A DNA stretch of 64,000 bases. Source: Actinobacillus genomosp. 2. Its GTDB lineage: Bacteria > Pseudomonadota > Gammaproteobacteria > Enterobacterales > Pasteurellaceae. Below, piece after piece: positions 1 through 9,031 of this stretch. Location of the stretch: contig NZ_CP103807.1 of the NCBI RefSeq assembly GCF_029773605.1, forward strand, positions 930,001 through 994,000, read 5' to 3'. Below the pieces are notes generated by a model, which saw only the letters and a list, made by a program, of their open reading frames with translations, ran no database searches and had not been told where the DNA came from. The first letter of the stretch is position 1, and each line of letters opens with the position of its first letter. Both the position numbers and the translations under genes were made by a program.

Positions 1-586
1 TTGCCGGTAAACTTTGAATATTTTCCGCCGTACCGATAATCGCTCTATCCGCATAACGAGAATCAGCTCGCACCGCTGAAATACGTTTCTGATTCATCAA
101 ATTACCGACACTTTGTGCCTGTTGCCAATCTTCCAAAATATATTTACGCTCATCATCCAAATCTTCTTGGGTTAATTTTGCTTGGAATAACATTTGACTT
201 AATAAATCAAAGCTCTTATCCAAATTTGAAGTTGACGGAGGAATCATTGTATAAGTGGTATGATCATAATTGGTTGTTACACTATAATTTTTATCTTTCT
301 TCCATTTCTGCTCATTGAGATATGTCGTTAAACCGTTTGGGTGAGCATTAGTGCCACGGAAAACAAGATACTTAAGTGTATTTGCTGCACTAAATTGTTC
401 ATTTGTTTCATCAATCGCTCCAGCATTGACTTTCATTCGGATTTCAACTCGGCCCTGCTCCGAATGTAATGGAAGTAAGGTATAACGTAAACCATTCTCA
501 AGTTGTCCTTGAATCGGCTCACTTTTTTCTGCATAACTTACTGCTGAAGTAGCCAGTAATACTAAAGAGGTTAAAACAACACGCAT
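1..586 (-). CDS. M16-family zinc-protease homologue with a degenerate active site, 5' part only
   Basis: The N-terminal 195 residues are present and the gene runs off the left edge. Residues 1-19 look like a signal peptide (hydrophobic core, then SYA before EKSEP), so the product is probably periplasmic. The sequence from NGLRY (31-35) onward follows the N-terminal domain of PqqL-like M16 peptidases, including F-x-GT at 76-79, the TNYDHTTY stretch and the DERxxILEDW segment near 145-154. The inverted zinc motif HxxEH aligns to residues 69-73, which read NTLKY, so both histidines and the catalytic glutamate are replaced, whereas the downstream glutamate (E152) remains. M16 proteins include catalytically dead members that act as partners or scaffolds, and this could be one. 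The start is ATG with AGGAAA upstream. Family assignment is firm; loss of activity is inferred. Confidence 0.8.
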   Translation of the reverse strand, partial: MRVVLTSLVLLATSAVSYAEKSEPIQGQLENGLRYTLLPLHSEQGRVEIRMKVNAGAIDETNEQFSAANTLKYLVFRGTNAHPNGLTTYLNEQKWKKDKNYSVTTNYDHTTYTMIPPSTSNLDKSFDLLSQMLFQAKLTQEDLDDERKYILEDWQQAQSVGNLMNQKRISAVRADSRYADRAIIGTAENIQSLPA

Positions 587-667
587 TTTTATTTTCCTAA
601 AATAGAAAATCCTCTCACTAAATATAAGAGGGGAATAAGTGATGACATTCTAACAAATAATTATAGC

Positions 668-709
668 AAGCGGTCTAATTTGCAAAATTTTTTACAAATT
701 AGACCGCTT
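668..709 (-). terminator. Uptake-sequence inverted pair, terminator of the DASS transporter gene
   Basis: Two perfect 15-base arms (668-682 and 695-709) each contain AAGCGGTC, the Apl-type uptake core, separated by 12 AT-rich bases. It lies just past the stop codon of the transporter gene at 771, where a terminator is expected. Confidence 0.7.
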
Positions 710-770
710 ATTCTTATTCCGTTACATTAGTAACATTCCAGTACAAATTTTAGTTTTCATTTTCCTTAAA

Positions 771-2231
771 CTACCACCAACCGAGTAGCTTCATCCAAAC
801 GCCACCGACAGTAAACCAAATAACTAACGAAGCAACCGAAATAATGAAACTTACGCCCCACCATTGCCCTGTTGTGTTGTAACCTGAACCGAATAATGCA
901 GGTCCCGGGCCACCGGCATATTGAGTTAAACTCATTGATAAAGTTGAGGTATAACCTAAACCGATTGCCGCTAACATCGGCGGAGTGCCGACTGCGATTG
1001 CCGCTGCAAGGAAAGCAAGATACATCGCTGAAATATGTGCCATTGCAGAGGCAAAGAAATAGCGGGTGTAGAAGTAAACCAGTACTAAAATACCAAATGC
1101 AATCGGCCAATCCAAACCGCCGACCGATTGTGAAATATGCGAAGAAATCCACGTGATTGCACCATATTTATTTAGCGCATTCGCCATCATCACTAACACT
1201 GCAAACCAGAACATCGTATCCCACGCTGATTTTTCAGAAATGATATTTTGCCAGTTCATAATGTTAGATAAGAGTAAAATGACTAAACCGATAAAAGCGG
1301 ATACGGTTGCAGGGATACCAAATGCAAGATCACCGACGGTCCAGAGGAACAGTAATAACACAAAATCTAATGCTAAAATCCATTCCGCTTTACTCATTTT
1401 GCCCATATTTTGTAATTCTTGACGAGCCATCTCCGCCATTTTAGGCGTATCTTTTAATTCAGGCGGATAAATCAAATAGAGTAAATACGGCAGAACGATT
1501 AAACAAACCACACCAGGAACTAATGCACCGATAAACCAAGTAATCCATGAAATCTCTACGCCTTGACCGCGAGCAAGTTCGGCAATCAAAGGGTTACCCG
1601 CCATAGCGGTTAAAAACATCGTACAAACAATCGTATCGATTTGCGATACGGCTAAAGCCAAAAACGCACCGGCACGTTTTGCTGTCGGACCAGGCTTAGA
1701 ATCGTATGCTTCGGCAATCGATTTCATAATCGGATACATAATACCACCACCTCGAGCCGAAGCAGATGGGATTCCTGGTCCGATAACCAAATCGGCAAGA
1801 GCAATACCGTAAGCCACGCCCATCATTCTCTTACCGAAGCGAGAAACGAAATAAAGCGCGATACGCTTACCCAGCCCCGTTTTAATTACCGCCTGCGATA
1901 AAAACATTGCGATCCCGATTAACCAAATCGTTGCATTGGAAAAACCGGATAACATCGCCACTTCGTCTTTACCCGCTTTAATCGGGGTTAATTCGGTCAC
2001 ACCGCTAATCACTAATGCGACTAAAGTAGCCGCGCCCATAGGCATTGCTTTTGCAATAATCGCCACAATCGTTGCAACGAATAAAGCTAACATTCCCCAT
2101 GCTCTTTCACTCAACCCTTCCGGGGTAGGAATTAATACGATACCAAATCCAACCACAACGGAAATCAGCAATCCCTGCCAATTAAAACCTAATTTAACCT
2201 CAACCGGAGGTGATTTTTGCTCTGCTGACAT
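771..2231 (-). CDS. DASS-family (SLC13-like) anion:sodium or anion-exchange transporter, dicarboxylate or citrate type
   Basis: This 486-residue polytopic inner-membrane protein has about 12 hydrophobic segments. It matches the divalent anion:Na+ symporter family: SNATIW near 98-103 and TQYAGGPGPALF near 438-449 correspond to the two substrate-binding SNT-like loops, and the glycine-rich PSASARGGG segment is typical of the CitT/TtdT branch. Likely substrates are C4 dicarboxylates, citrate or 2-oxoglutarate; the sequence does not distinguish among them. It is divergent from metR (221 bp apart), but a functional link to methionine is not evident. AGGAG sits about 8 bases before the ATG. A 17-base motif just upstream of this RBS recurs before the DUF302 gene at 23.85 kb. 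Confidence 0.85.
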   Translation of the reverse strand: MSAEQKSPPVEVKLGFNWQGLLISVVVGFGIVLIPTPEGLSERAWGMLALFVATIVAIIAKAMPMGAATLVALVISGVTELTPIKAGKDEVAMLSGFSNATIWLIGIAMFLSQAVIKTGLGKRIALYFVSRFGKRMMGVAYGIALADLVIGPGIPSASARGGGIMYPIMKSIAEAYDSKPGPTAKRAGAFLALAVSQIDTIVCTMFLTAMAGNPLIAELARGQGVEISWITWFIGALVPGVVCLIVLPYLLYLIYPPELKDTPKMAEMARQELQNMGKMSKAEWILALDFVLLLFLWTVGDLAFGIPATVSAFIGLVILLLSNIMNWQNIISEKSAWDTMFWFAVLVMMANALNKYGAITWISSHISQSVGGLDWPIAFGILVLVYFYTRYFFASAMAHISAMYLAFLAAAIAVGTPPMLAAIGLGYTSTLSMSLTQYAGGPGPALFGSGYNTTGQWWGVSFIISVASLVIWFTVGGVWMKLLGWW

Positions 2232-2249
2232 AACTTTTCTCCTAACTAA

Positions 2250-2266
2250 AATAGATTACAGTCTAA
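2250..2266. repeat. 17-base motif, copy 1 (upstream of the DASS transporter)
   Basis: AATAGATTACAGTCTAA occurs here and again at 23847-23863, both just upstream of the RBS of a gene. The core TAGA-TTACAG-TCTA has four-base inverted arms, which would fit a regulator site in the leader. No known regulator was recognised. Confidence 0.4.
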
Positions 2267-2387
2267 CCATAATTTCAGCTAAAGATGTCAAAAAATCACC
2301 ATATTTTGATTTTAATTAAACATTATTTTTTATTATGTGAAAAAAATATCAAATATAGCGAATTAACCTCTATTTTCATTTTAACTC

Positions 2388-2414
2388 TTGGCATAGAAAG
2401 CATTTATCTATAAT
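2388..2414 (+). promoter_or_regulatory. Putative metR promoter
   Basis: TTGGCA (2388-2393) and TATAAT (2409-2414) are separated by 15 bases, shorter than ideal; the -10 is a perfect match. The metR ATG follows 38 bases later. I found no clear TGAA-N5-TTCA MetR box in this intergenic region. Confidence 0.4.
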
Positions 2415-2452
2415 ATCTTTCATCATTTTTCTTCTTATAATGAATTATTTAC

Positions 2453-3382
2453 ATGAAACCGATATTTCTTGAATTACGTCACTTAAAAACGTTGGTCGCT
2501 TTAAAGGAAAGCGGGAGTGTTTCTCTTGCCGCTAAACGAGTACACCTTACACAATCCGCTCTCTCCCATCAGCTTAAATTATTGGAAGATCAATATGAAC
2601 TCACTTTATTTGAGCGTAAGACCCAACCGCTACGTTTTACACCCGCCGGAGATCGTCTAGTCAAATTGGCGCATGATATTCTGCCGAAAATCGTTGAAGC
2701 CGAGCTTGATCTCGCCCGTGTCAAACAAGGGGAAGCGGGAGAATTACGCATTGCGGTGGAATGTCATACCTGCTTTGACTGGCTGATGCCGGCAATGGAT
2801 ACTTTCCGTCAAAGTTGGCCACTAGTCGAATTGGATATTGTATCTGGTTTCCATACTGATACTGTCGGTCTACTCTTAACCCATCGCTCGGACTGGGCTG
2901 TTGTTGCCGAAGCTGAGGAAACAGAAGGCATTATTTACCGTCCACTATTTTCGTATGAAATGGTTGGTATTTGTGCTAAAGATCACCCATTAGCACAAAA
3001 AGAAGTGTGGGAAGCGGAAGATTTTATTGATGAAACTTGGATTACTTATCCGGTTCCAGATGATATGTTAGATTTATTGCGTAAAGTGTTACGCCCTGCC
3101 GGCATTAATCCGACACGCCGTACCAGCGAATTAACCATCGCAATTATTCAGTTAGTGGCAAGTAAACGAGGCATAGCGACTTTACCTTATTGGGCTGTCA
3201 AACCTTATTTGGATCGAGGCTATGTGGTTGCCAAGAAAATTACTCAGCAAGGGTTATACAGCAATCTTTACGGTGCATTTAGAGAATCGGATCAGCATTA
3301 TGCTTATCTTAATGATTTCCATAATACAGTTAAATCGCAAAGTTTCGCAACATTACCAGGGCTACTGGTGCTTGAAGAATAA
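2453..3382 (+). CDS. metR: LysR-type regulator of methionine biosynthesis MetR
   Basis: The 309-residue protein has an N-terminal winged HTH (about 7-66, with SLAAKRVHLTQSALSHQLKLLE spanning the recognition region) and a LysR substrate-binding domain. It follows E. coli MetR closely through QPLRFTPAG, the RIAVECHTCFDWLMPAM segment and the IQLVASKRGIATLPYWAV region, which singles out MetR from other LysR proteins. MetR senses homocysteine and activates metE, metH and related genes. It is transcribed away from the DASS transporter gene. It carries 3-4 extra residues before ELRHLK compared with E. coli, so the start could be slightly internal, but no other ATG is available. Confidence 0.92.
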   Translation: MKPIFLELRHLKTLVALKESGSVSLAAKRVHLTQSALSHQLKLLEDQYELTLFERKTQPLRFTPAGDRLVKLAHDILPKIVEAELDLARVKQGEAGELRIAVECHTCFDWLMPAMDTFRQSWPLVELDIVSGFHTDTVGLLLTHRSDWAVVAEAEETEGIIYRPLFSYEMVGICAKDHPLAQKEVWEAEDFIDETWITYPVPDDMLDLLRKVLRPAGINPTRRTSELTIAIIQLVASKRGIATLPYWAVKPYLDRGYVVAKKITQQGLYSNLYGAFRESDQHYAYLNDFHNTVKSQSFATLPGLLVLEE

Positions 3383-3404
3383 TCTTCTCGCAGTATGAAT
3401 AGAA

Positions 3405-3432
3405 AACGGTCGATTTTCTTAAACCGACCGTT
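3405..3432. terminator. Terminator between convergent metR and rluB
   Basis: AACGGTCG (3405-3412) pairs with CGACCGTT (3425-3432) across 12 AT-rich bases, with T-rich sequence following on the plus strand. It lies between two convergent genes and could serve both. Confidence 0.6.
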
Positions 3433-3443
3433 CTTATTTATCT

Positions 3444-4517
3444 TTATGCTACTGTACGATATTTAGCGTGTTGTTTTACCGCCTTACGAATTTGTCGAAC
3501 ATTAGTACGACGGCGATTTTTTGTTACATCCACTTTGGTCTCGGTTTCCGCCGGTAAGCCAACAAGCTCACGCAAATAGTTTACTTGCTCCAAGCCCATT
3601 TCTTCCCAACCGCCACGAGGTAAACCTTTTTCTAATTTGATATTACCGTAACGAATACGAATTAAACGACTTACTTCAACGCCTTGTGATTCCCATAAAC
3701 GACGTACTTCACGGTTACGTCCTTCAGTTAAAGTGACATCAAACCATTGGTTTAAACCTGTGCCACCAACGGTTTTAATCTGTTTAAAGTTTGCCGGACC
3801 GTCTTCTAACTGAACACCTTTACGTAAACGTTGTAACATTGCTTCATCAATATTACCGAACACACGCACCGAATATTCACGCTCTACTTCACGACTTGGG
3901 TGCATTAAACGATTCGCTAATTCGCCGTCTGTAGTAAACAGTAATAGACCTGACGTATTAATATCTAAACGACCAACTGCAATCCAACGTGCACCGGTTA
4001 AACGAGGTAAACGATCAAATACGGTTGCACGACCTTCCGGATCTGAACGAGTACATAATTCGCCTTCCGGTTTGTAGTACATCAACACACGACAAATTTC
4101 TTTTTGTGCCGGAATTAAGCTGATTAAATTACCGTCAATACGAATTTTAGTCGCACTACTTACTTGTACGCGATCGCCTAAACTTGCAATCTTACCGTCA
4201 ACACTTACACGCCCTGCCGCAATAATCTCTTCCAATTCACGACGAGATCCTTGACCGGCACGTGCTAGAATTTTCTGTAATTTTTCACCAGCTACTTTCG
4301 TTTTTTTCTCTGCTGTTTCAGCCACAGAAGCGGTCGGTTTTACGGATTTTTTTACTAATGGTTTAGATGTTAGGCGAACTCGTCTTTCCGATTGTTCATC
4401 AAATTTTTTAGATGATGTACGCTTATCTTCGCTACGTTTATCAAAACGCTTTTCGCCTTGCGAATGTTTAAAAGACGGTGAACGTTTATCAGTTGGTTTT
4501 TTTTGAAATGTTGTCAT
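3444..4517 (-). CDS. rluB: 23S rRNA pseudouridine(2605) synthase RluB
   Basis: This RsuA-family pseudouridine synthase modifies 23S rRNA helix 89. Residues 1-75 are a lysine/arginine/serine-rich, probably disordered extension. An S4 RNA-binding domain follows (about 78-130, [16 protein letters not shown]), then the catalytic domain, with aspartate D185 in [14 protein letters not shown] and [10 protein letters not shown] near 268-277. The C-terminal tail is again basic, as in E. coli RluB. Length (357) exceeds E. coli RluB (291) mainly because of the N-terminal extension. It lies 78 bases downstream of yciO on the same strand and is probably co-transcribed. Confidence 0.92.
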   Translation of the reverse strand: MTTFQKKPTDKRSPSFKHSQGEKRFDKRSEDKRTSSKKFDEQSERRVRLTSKPLVKKSVKPTASVAETAEKKTKVAGEKLQKILARAGQGSRRELEEIIAAGRVSVDGKIASLGDRVQVSSATKIRIDGNLISLIPAQKEICRVLMYYKPEGELCTRSDPEGRATVFDRLPRLTGARWIAVGRLDINTSGLLLFTTDGELANRLMHPSREVEREYSVRVFGNIDEAMLQRLRKGVQLEDGPANFKQIKTVGGTGLNQWFDVTLTEGRNREVRRLWESQGVEVSRLIRIRYGNIKLEKGLPRGGWEEMGLEQVNYLRELVGLPAETETKVDVTKNRRRTNVRQIRKAVKQHAKYRTVA

Positions 4518-4595
4518 TAAAATTCCTTAAATTGTCGCTCTCACGAGCGTCTGAAATATAGATTTCTCCGCTGATACACAAGCAGAAAAACGCAA

Positions 4596-5213
4596 TTAGT
4601 TAAAAGGCGTAATATCGCCTGATCCTTCACGAATAATTCGAGGACTCTCTTCGGTTAAATCTATCACGCTGGTCGGCTCTTGACCTAAATAACCGCCATG
4701 AATAATTAAATCCACACGATGTTCCAAATGCTCTCGAATTTCATCCGGATCCGATTCGGTAATTTCCGTATCAGGTAACATTAGCGAACAAGATAAAATC
4801 GGCTCGCCTAACGCTGCAATTAATGCCAAAGCGATCGCATTATCCGGTACACGAATCCCAATCGTCTTACGTTTGGTCATTAATCTACGCGGTACATCTT
4901 TGGTTGCCGGTAAAATAAAGGTGTAAGGATTTGGCGTGTTATTTTTGATTAAGCGATAAGATTGATTAGTGACTAATGCGTAAGTGGAAAGCTCTGACAA
5001 ATCACTACATACCAAGGTAAAATTGTGATTTTCAGGTAATTTACGAATCGCAACAATGCGATCCATTGCGTGTTTTTCACCGATTGCACAGCCTAAAGCA
5101 TAACCTGAATCTGTCGGATAAATAATAACGCCACCATTTTTAATAATTTCTACCGCTTGATTAATCAAACGAGCCTGAGGATTATCAGGATGAATATAAA
5201 AAAATTGGCTCAT
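4596..5213 (-). CDS. yciO: YciO, Sua5/YciO/YrdC-family protein
   Basis: The 205 residues match the YrdC-like fold: GGVIIYPTDSGYALGC near 27-42 is the nucleotide and threonine pocket signature, and KRKTIGIRVPD near 114-124 is the second conserved block. The family includes threonylcarbamoyl-AMP synthases, but YciO is a paralogue whose cellular role is unsettled. A separate TsaC is encoded at 16.8 kb, so this is not the essential copy. It sits immediately upstream of rluB, as in E. coli, where yciO and rluB are also neighbours. Confidence 0.88.
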   Translation of the reverse strand: MSQFFYIHPDNPQARLINQAVEIIKNGGVIIYPTDSGYALGCAIGEKHAMDRIVAIRKLPENHNFTLVCSDLSELSTYALVTNQSYRLIKNNTPNPYTFILPATKDVPRRLMTKRKTIGIRVPDNAIALALIAALGEPILSCSLMLPDTEITESDPDEIREHLEHRVDLIIHGGYLGQEPTSVIDLTEESPRIIREGSGDITPFN

Positions 5214-5315
5214 AGCGTAATATCCTTCGAAAAAAATGTTGGTGCATTATACACCAACATTCTTATATTCTCTAAAGTAATTGTGCCGTTATAGAAATCA
5301 TCTCGTAAAAGAACA

Positions 5316-5642
5316 CTATAGATGAGATTTTTTAACACTACGTACAATAAAAAAAGCAAATGTAGATAAAAGCACAGCAACAATAACAAGTCCGATTGAT
5401 AATCCCATTGTTGATTCCTCCATCAAATTCTCTTTATTTTTACGTATAAAATCTGCCATAAATAAACATATATACATTGAAAATAAAAGCACGAAGCTAT
5501 TAAATAATTTATAAAACAAACCATTCGGGCTATATAGTACAACAGGAATTGCCAAAAGCTCAATTTTACTAATATCGTCCAAGATCTTACACCAAGAATC
5601 TAAGCTTTCTTTATTAAAAGGCTTCTTAAATATATTAAGCAT
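5316..5642 (-). CDS. Small membrane protein of unknown function
   Basis: I do not recognise this 108-residue protein. It has a polar start, a hydrophobic pair near 30-63 (IELLAIPVVLYS and FVLLFSMYICLFMADFI), a charged KNKENLMEE linker, and a final membrane span (about 79-101) followed by RSVKKSHL. By the positive-inside rule, both the K-rich linker and the C-terminus could be cytoplasmic. GGAGA precedes the ATG at a good distance, which supports a real gene. Its sequence is richer in A+T than its neighbours, suggesting a lineage-specific or acquired gene. It stands alone between yciO and yfeX. Confidence 0.6.
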   Translation of the reverse strand: MLNIFKKPFNKESLDSWCKILDDISKIELLAIPVVLYSPNGLFYKLFNSFVLLFSMYICLFMADFIRKNKENLMEESTMGLSIGLVIVAVLLSTFAFFIVRSVKKSHL

Positions 5643-5756
5643 TTATATCTCCATTTATCAGAAGATATAACCTTAAAAGAAAAAGCACTTCTAAGCAGTA
5701 AACCATGCTTATTTTTACGATTGAGATCGCAAAATAATCTACTTTTGTATCTATTA

Positions 5757-6653
5757 TCACACCATAGCCAATTGTTCTAACGACGGAGCAAAATAGTAAC
5801 TGCCTGAAACCGCTTTGGTAAAACCTAACAAGCGGTCAGTTTTGCCGTCTAATTCACCAAACATACTTTTAAGCTGCTGGTCGATATTGTGTAAATGTTT
5901 TGCAAAAGCAATGAAATATAGGCCATGCTCACCACTCGCTAAGCCGTATGGTAAACTGTGGCGTAGAATTTTTAGACCTTCGCCGTTTTCTTTTAAATCC
6001 ACACGACCTACGTGAGAATTTTCCGGCACATCATCAAGCTCAACGCTATCCGCTTTTGTTCTGCCGATCACCTGTTCTTGACGTTCGGTATTCATCTTAT
6101 GCCATTTAGCCAGTTGATGAACATAACGTTGGCTCAATACATAACTCCCACCGGCATCTTCACCGTCTTCAATTAAAGCAACTTCACGCAATTTTTCATC
6201 GGTTTGCGGATTCTCCGTACCATCAATAAAACCGGTTAAATCACGCTCTTCCACCCAACGAAAACCATGGGTTTCCTCTACAATTTCCGCCACCGCTTTT
6301 AATTGTTCCACCACCATTAAAGCGATAGAAAAATTAATATCCGGACGATTTGATTGAATATGCACTAAAAAATCACGTTGGGTTGCCGGTGCATACTCTC
6401 GTTCCGCTTTGCCTAGTGCAACAAAATCCTTTAATTCGGTAGCGGAATTAGCTTTTAACTGACTCCAAAGCGTTTTGCCGAAAGCAAGGGTAAGCCCTAA
6501 TGCCTCTGTTGCAAACTGCTGCTGAATTTCTTGAAATTGATGCTGAATGCTATGGATTCTAGAACGAAACGTTTCAATATTTAGCACATTCGCTTCAATA
6601 AAAATGCCTGATTTACGATGGGTTAATGTAATGCCGGATTGTGGAGTTGCCAT
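5757..6653 (-). CDS. yfeX: Dye-decolorizing-type heme peroxidase YfeX
   Basis: With the ATG at 6653 the product is 298 residues and aligns end to end with E. coli YfeX (start MATPQSG; an upstream in-frame ATG would add 19 hydrophobic residues with no family support). The Dyp signature GFIDG lies at 141-145 with catalytic D144, the proximal heme histidine is H214 in NSHVGR, and R231 is the distal arginine. The family is cytoplasmic and binds heme; proposed roles are peroxidase activity on porphyrinogens and, more controversially, heme deferrochelation. It is a single gene, divergent from trpE. Confidence 0.92.
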   Translation of the reverse strand: MATPQSGITLTHRKSGIFIEANVLNIETFRSRIHSIQHQFQEIQQQFATEALGLTLAFGKTLWSQLKANSATELKDFVALGKAEREYAPATQRDFLVHIQSNRPDINFSIALMVVEQLKAVAEIVEETHGFRWVEERDLTGFIDGTENPQTDEKLREVALIEDGEDAGGSYVLSQRYVHQLAKWHKMNTERQEQVIGRTKADSVELDDVPENSHVGRVDLKENGEGLKILRHSLPYGLASGEHGLYFIAFAKHLHNIDQQLKSMFGELDGKTDRLLGFTKAVSGSYYFAPSLEQLAMV

Positions 6654-6761
6654 AATGTATCCCGTAAATAAGAAAATAGGTAAGAAATAATGGCTATTGT
6701 ACAAAAGCAATTAAATCAAATCTGTCGTTTTAGTCAAATCTTGCACATTTAAAAAATATGC

Positions 6762-6795
6762 TTGACTTATTATTTTTATACTAGTTTAATAGTAC
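6762..6795 (+). promoter_or_regulatory. trpEGD promoter overlapped by a TrpR-type operator
   Basis: TTGACT (6762-6767) and TTTAAT (6785-6790) are 17 bases apart. The 18-base segment 6778-6795, ATACTAGTTTAATAGTAC, matches the palindromic E. coli TrpR operator core at 15 of 18 positions and covers the -10 hexamer, so repressor would block RNA polymerase. Transcription should start near 6797, only about 27 bases before the trpE ATG, which leaves no room for a leader peptide and attenuator. Confidence 0.75.
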
Positions 6796-6823
6796 ATAAA
6801 TAACTTAAACAAGGAATCGTGAA

Positions 6824-8374
6824 ATGAATCTCCATACTCAGCAAACACAACTTCCCTATTATGAAGATACAACCGTAGCGTTTTATCACTTATGTGATAA
6901 GAAACCGTATACGCTGTTATTGGATTCAGCAGAAATCCACAGTAAAAACAGCCTAAAAAGTCTATTGTTCGCCCAATCCGCCTTACATATTTATTGCGAT
7001 GCACAAACCGTCACTTTTGAAGCGTTAACTGAAAACGGTAAAGCCGTACTTCCCCATATTCAAGCAACGCTTGCTCAGTTATCTCCGGCTCCTAATTGCC
7101 AATTTTCAGCAGAATTTAACCGCTTGTCGGCTATCTTTCCGCCCATTGCCCAAAATTTAGATGAAGATAGCAAACTTAAAACCAGCACCGTGTTTGACGG
7201 CTTACGTTGTGTGAGCCTACTTTTTGCTGATAAAGCGGAGCCGATCTATTTAGGCGGTTTATTTAGCTACGATTTGGTCGCCCATTTTATTCCAATGGAC
7301 GGTATTCAACTACAAGATGATGGCTTACGTTGCCACGATTACAGCTTCTATCTTGCCGAACAATTAGTGTTTATTGACCATCAAAAACAGGAATCGGTGT
7401 TGCACACTTTCTGTTTTGATGAAACACAGCAAAGCCGCTTACAGCAACAAGCGGTCGAATTTAGCCAAATGCTTGCAAAATATCAACCTTGCGAATTACG
7501 TTTACCGATTCAAGCTGCAAGTGGTAAAGTAAAAACCAATATTGAAGATGAAGCCTTTAAACAAATCATTCAAAAACTCAAACATCATATTCATATCGGT
7601 GATGTGTTCCAAATTGTGCCTTCACGCCGTTTTAGCTTACCTTGCCCGAATATTTTAGCCGCTTATCGCCAGCTTAAAATGAATAATCCGAGCCCGTATA
7701 TGTTCTTTATGCAAGGCGAAAACTTTACTTTATTCGGTGCATCACCCGAAAGTGCGCTGAAATATTCACAAGCTAATCGTCAATTAGAAATCTATCCGAT
7801 TGCCGGCTCTCGTCCGCGTGGATTTGATGCTAATGGCAATATCGATCCGGAATTGGATTCACGCTTAGAATTGGAATTGCGTTTAGATCAAAAAGAATTG
7901 GCAGAACATTTAATGTTAGTCGATCTGGCTCGTAATGATGTCGCACGAGTCTGCCAAGCCGGTACACGTAAAGTGGTGGATCTGATGCAAATCGATCGCT
8001 ACTCACAAATTATGCACCTTGTCTCTCGAGTGGTTGGCACATTGCGTACCGATTTAGATGCTCTACACGCTTATCAGGCGTGTATGAATATGGGAACTTT
8101 AACCGGTGCACCAAAAATTAAAGCGATGCAATTAATCTATCAAGTAGAGCAACAAAAACGTCACAGCTACGGCGGTGCGGTCGGTTACTTAACTTCGCAC
8201 GGCGATTTAGATACCTGCATTGTGATTCGTTCCGCATTCGTACAAAACGGTATCGCTTACGTACAAGCCGGTTGCGGTGAAGTATTGGATTCGGATCCGC
8301 AATCGGAAGCGGATGAAACACGTCACAAAGCGAAAGCCGTATTAAAAGCAATCGCACAAGTTAATACCAAATAA
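6824..8374 (+). CDS. trpE: Anthranilate synthase component I TrpE
   Basis: The 516-residue TrpE converts chorismate plus ammonia or glutamine-derived ammonia to anthranilate, the first committed step to tryptophan. The N-terminal domain carries LLLDSAEIHSK near 31-41, equivalent to the LLES feedback-inhibition element that binds tryptophan. The chorismate-binding domain includes the IPSRR motif, the LVDLARNDVARVC block, the GTLTGAPKIKAM motif and the final AGCGEVLDSDPQSEADET catalytic stretch. AAGGA lies about 10 bases before the ATG. It heads the trpE-trpG-trpD operon behind a TrpR operator. Confidence 0.96.
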   Translation: MNLHTQQTQLPYYEDTTVAFYHLCDKKPYTLLLDSAEIHSKNSLKSLLFAQSALHIYCDAQTVTFEALTENGKAVLPHIQATLAQLSPAPNCQFSAEFNRLSAIFPPIAQNLDEDSKLKTSTVFDGLRCVSLLFADKAEPIYLGGLFSYDLVAHFIPMDGIQLQDDGLRCHDYSFYLAEQLVFIDHQKQESVLHTFCFDETQQSRLQQQAVEFSQMLAKYQPCELRLPIQAASGKVKTNIEDEAFKQIIQKLKHHIHIGDVFQIVPSRRFSLPCPNILAAYRQLKMNNPSPYMFFMQGENFTLFGASPESALKYSQANRQLEIYPIAGSRPRGFDANGNIDPELDSRLELELRLDQKELAEHLMLVDLARNDVARVCQAGTRKVVDLMQIDRYSQIMHLVSRVVGTLRTDLDALHAYQACMNMGTLTGAPKIKAMQLIYQVEQQKRHSYGGAVGYLTSHGDLDTCIVIRSAFVQNGIAYVQAGCGEVLDSDPQSEADETRHKAKAVLKAIAQVNTK

Positions 8375-8387
8375 GGACGGATAAGCT

Positions 8388-8975
8388 ATGGCATATATTC
8401 TTTTTGTTGATAATTTTGACTCGTTTACCTACAACCTTGTCGATCAATTTCGTGAATTAGGTCATCAAGTGACGATTTTCCGTAATGATTACCCGTTGGA
8501 AGATTTTTTGAAAAAAGCACAAACCACCGAAAATTGTATTGTAGCGCTTTCGCCCGGCCCTGGCACACCGGCAGAGGCAGGTAACCTGCTCACGATCATT
8601 AAACAGCTCAAAGGCGTTGTACCGATGATTGGCATTTGTTTGGGGCATCAAGCAATTATCGAAGCGTTAGGCGGACGTATCGTGCATACCGGTACCATTT
8701 TACACGGCAAAGTGTCTAAAATTGAACACGATAACCAAGCAATGTTCCACGGTATTAATAACCCGATGCCGGTTGCCCGTTACCATTCATTAATGGGTGA
8801 TAACCTACCGGAGGAGTTAGAAATCAATGCTCACTTCGATAATATCGTGATGGCGATTCGCCACAAACAATTACCGATTTGCGGTTTTCAATTTCACCCT
8901 GAATCAATCCTAACCGTAGAAGGCACTAAATTATTAAAACAATCGGTCGAATGGCTGCTTTCCACACAACATTAA
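8388..8975 (+). CDS. trpG: Anthranilate synthase component II TrpG (glutamine amidotransferase)
   Basis: This 195-residue class I glutamine amidotransferase supplies ammonia to TrpE. The nucleophile is C84 in GICLGHQAI, and FQFHPESI near 167-174 supplies the catalytic His-Glu pair. It is a free-standing subunit, not fused to TrpD as in E. coli. It begins 13 bases after trpE behind AAGGACGG. Position next to trpE assigns it to tryptophan rather than folate synthesis; the folate partner pabA is at 23.2 kb. Confidence 0.95.
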   Translation: MAYILFVDNFDSFTYNLVDQFRELGHQVTIFRNDYPLEDFLKKAQTTENCIVALSPGPGTPAEAGNLLTIIKQLKGVVPMIGICLGHQAIIEALGGRIVHTGTILHGKVSKIEHDNQAMFHGINNPMPVARYHSLMGDNLPEELEINAHFDNIVMAIRHKQLPICGFQFHPESILTVEGTKLLKQSVEWLLSTQH

Positions 8976-9031
8976 GCAAAAAAATTTAGAAAAATAACCG
9001 CTTATCAACATAACAAAAACAGGATAATACT

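Noticed and set aside
872-2319. Several plus-strand frames opposite the DASS transporter
   Set aside because: The minus-strand protein has clear family motifs; the plus-strand frames have none.
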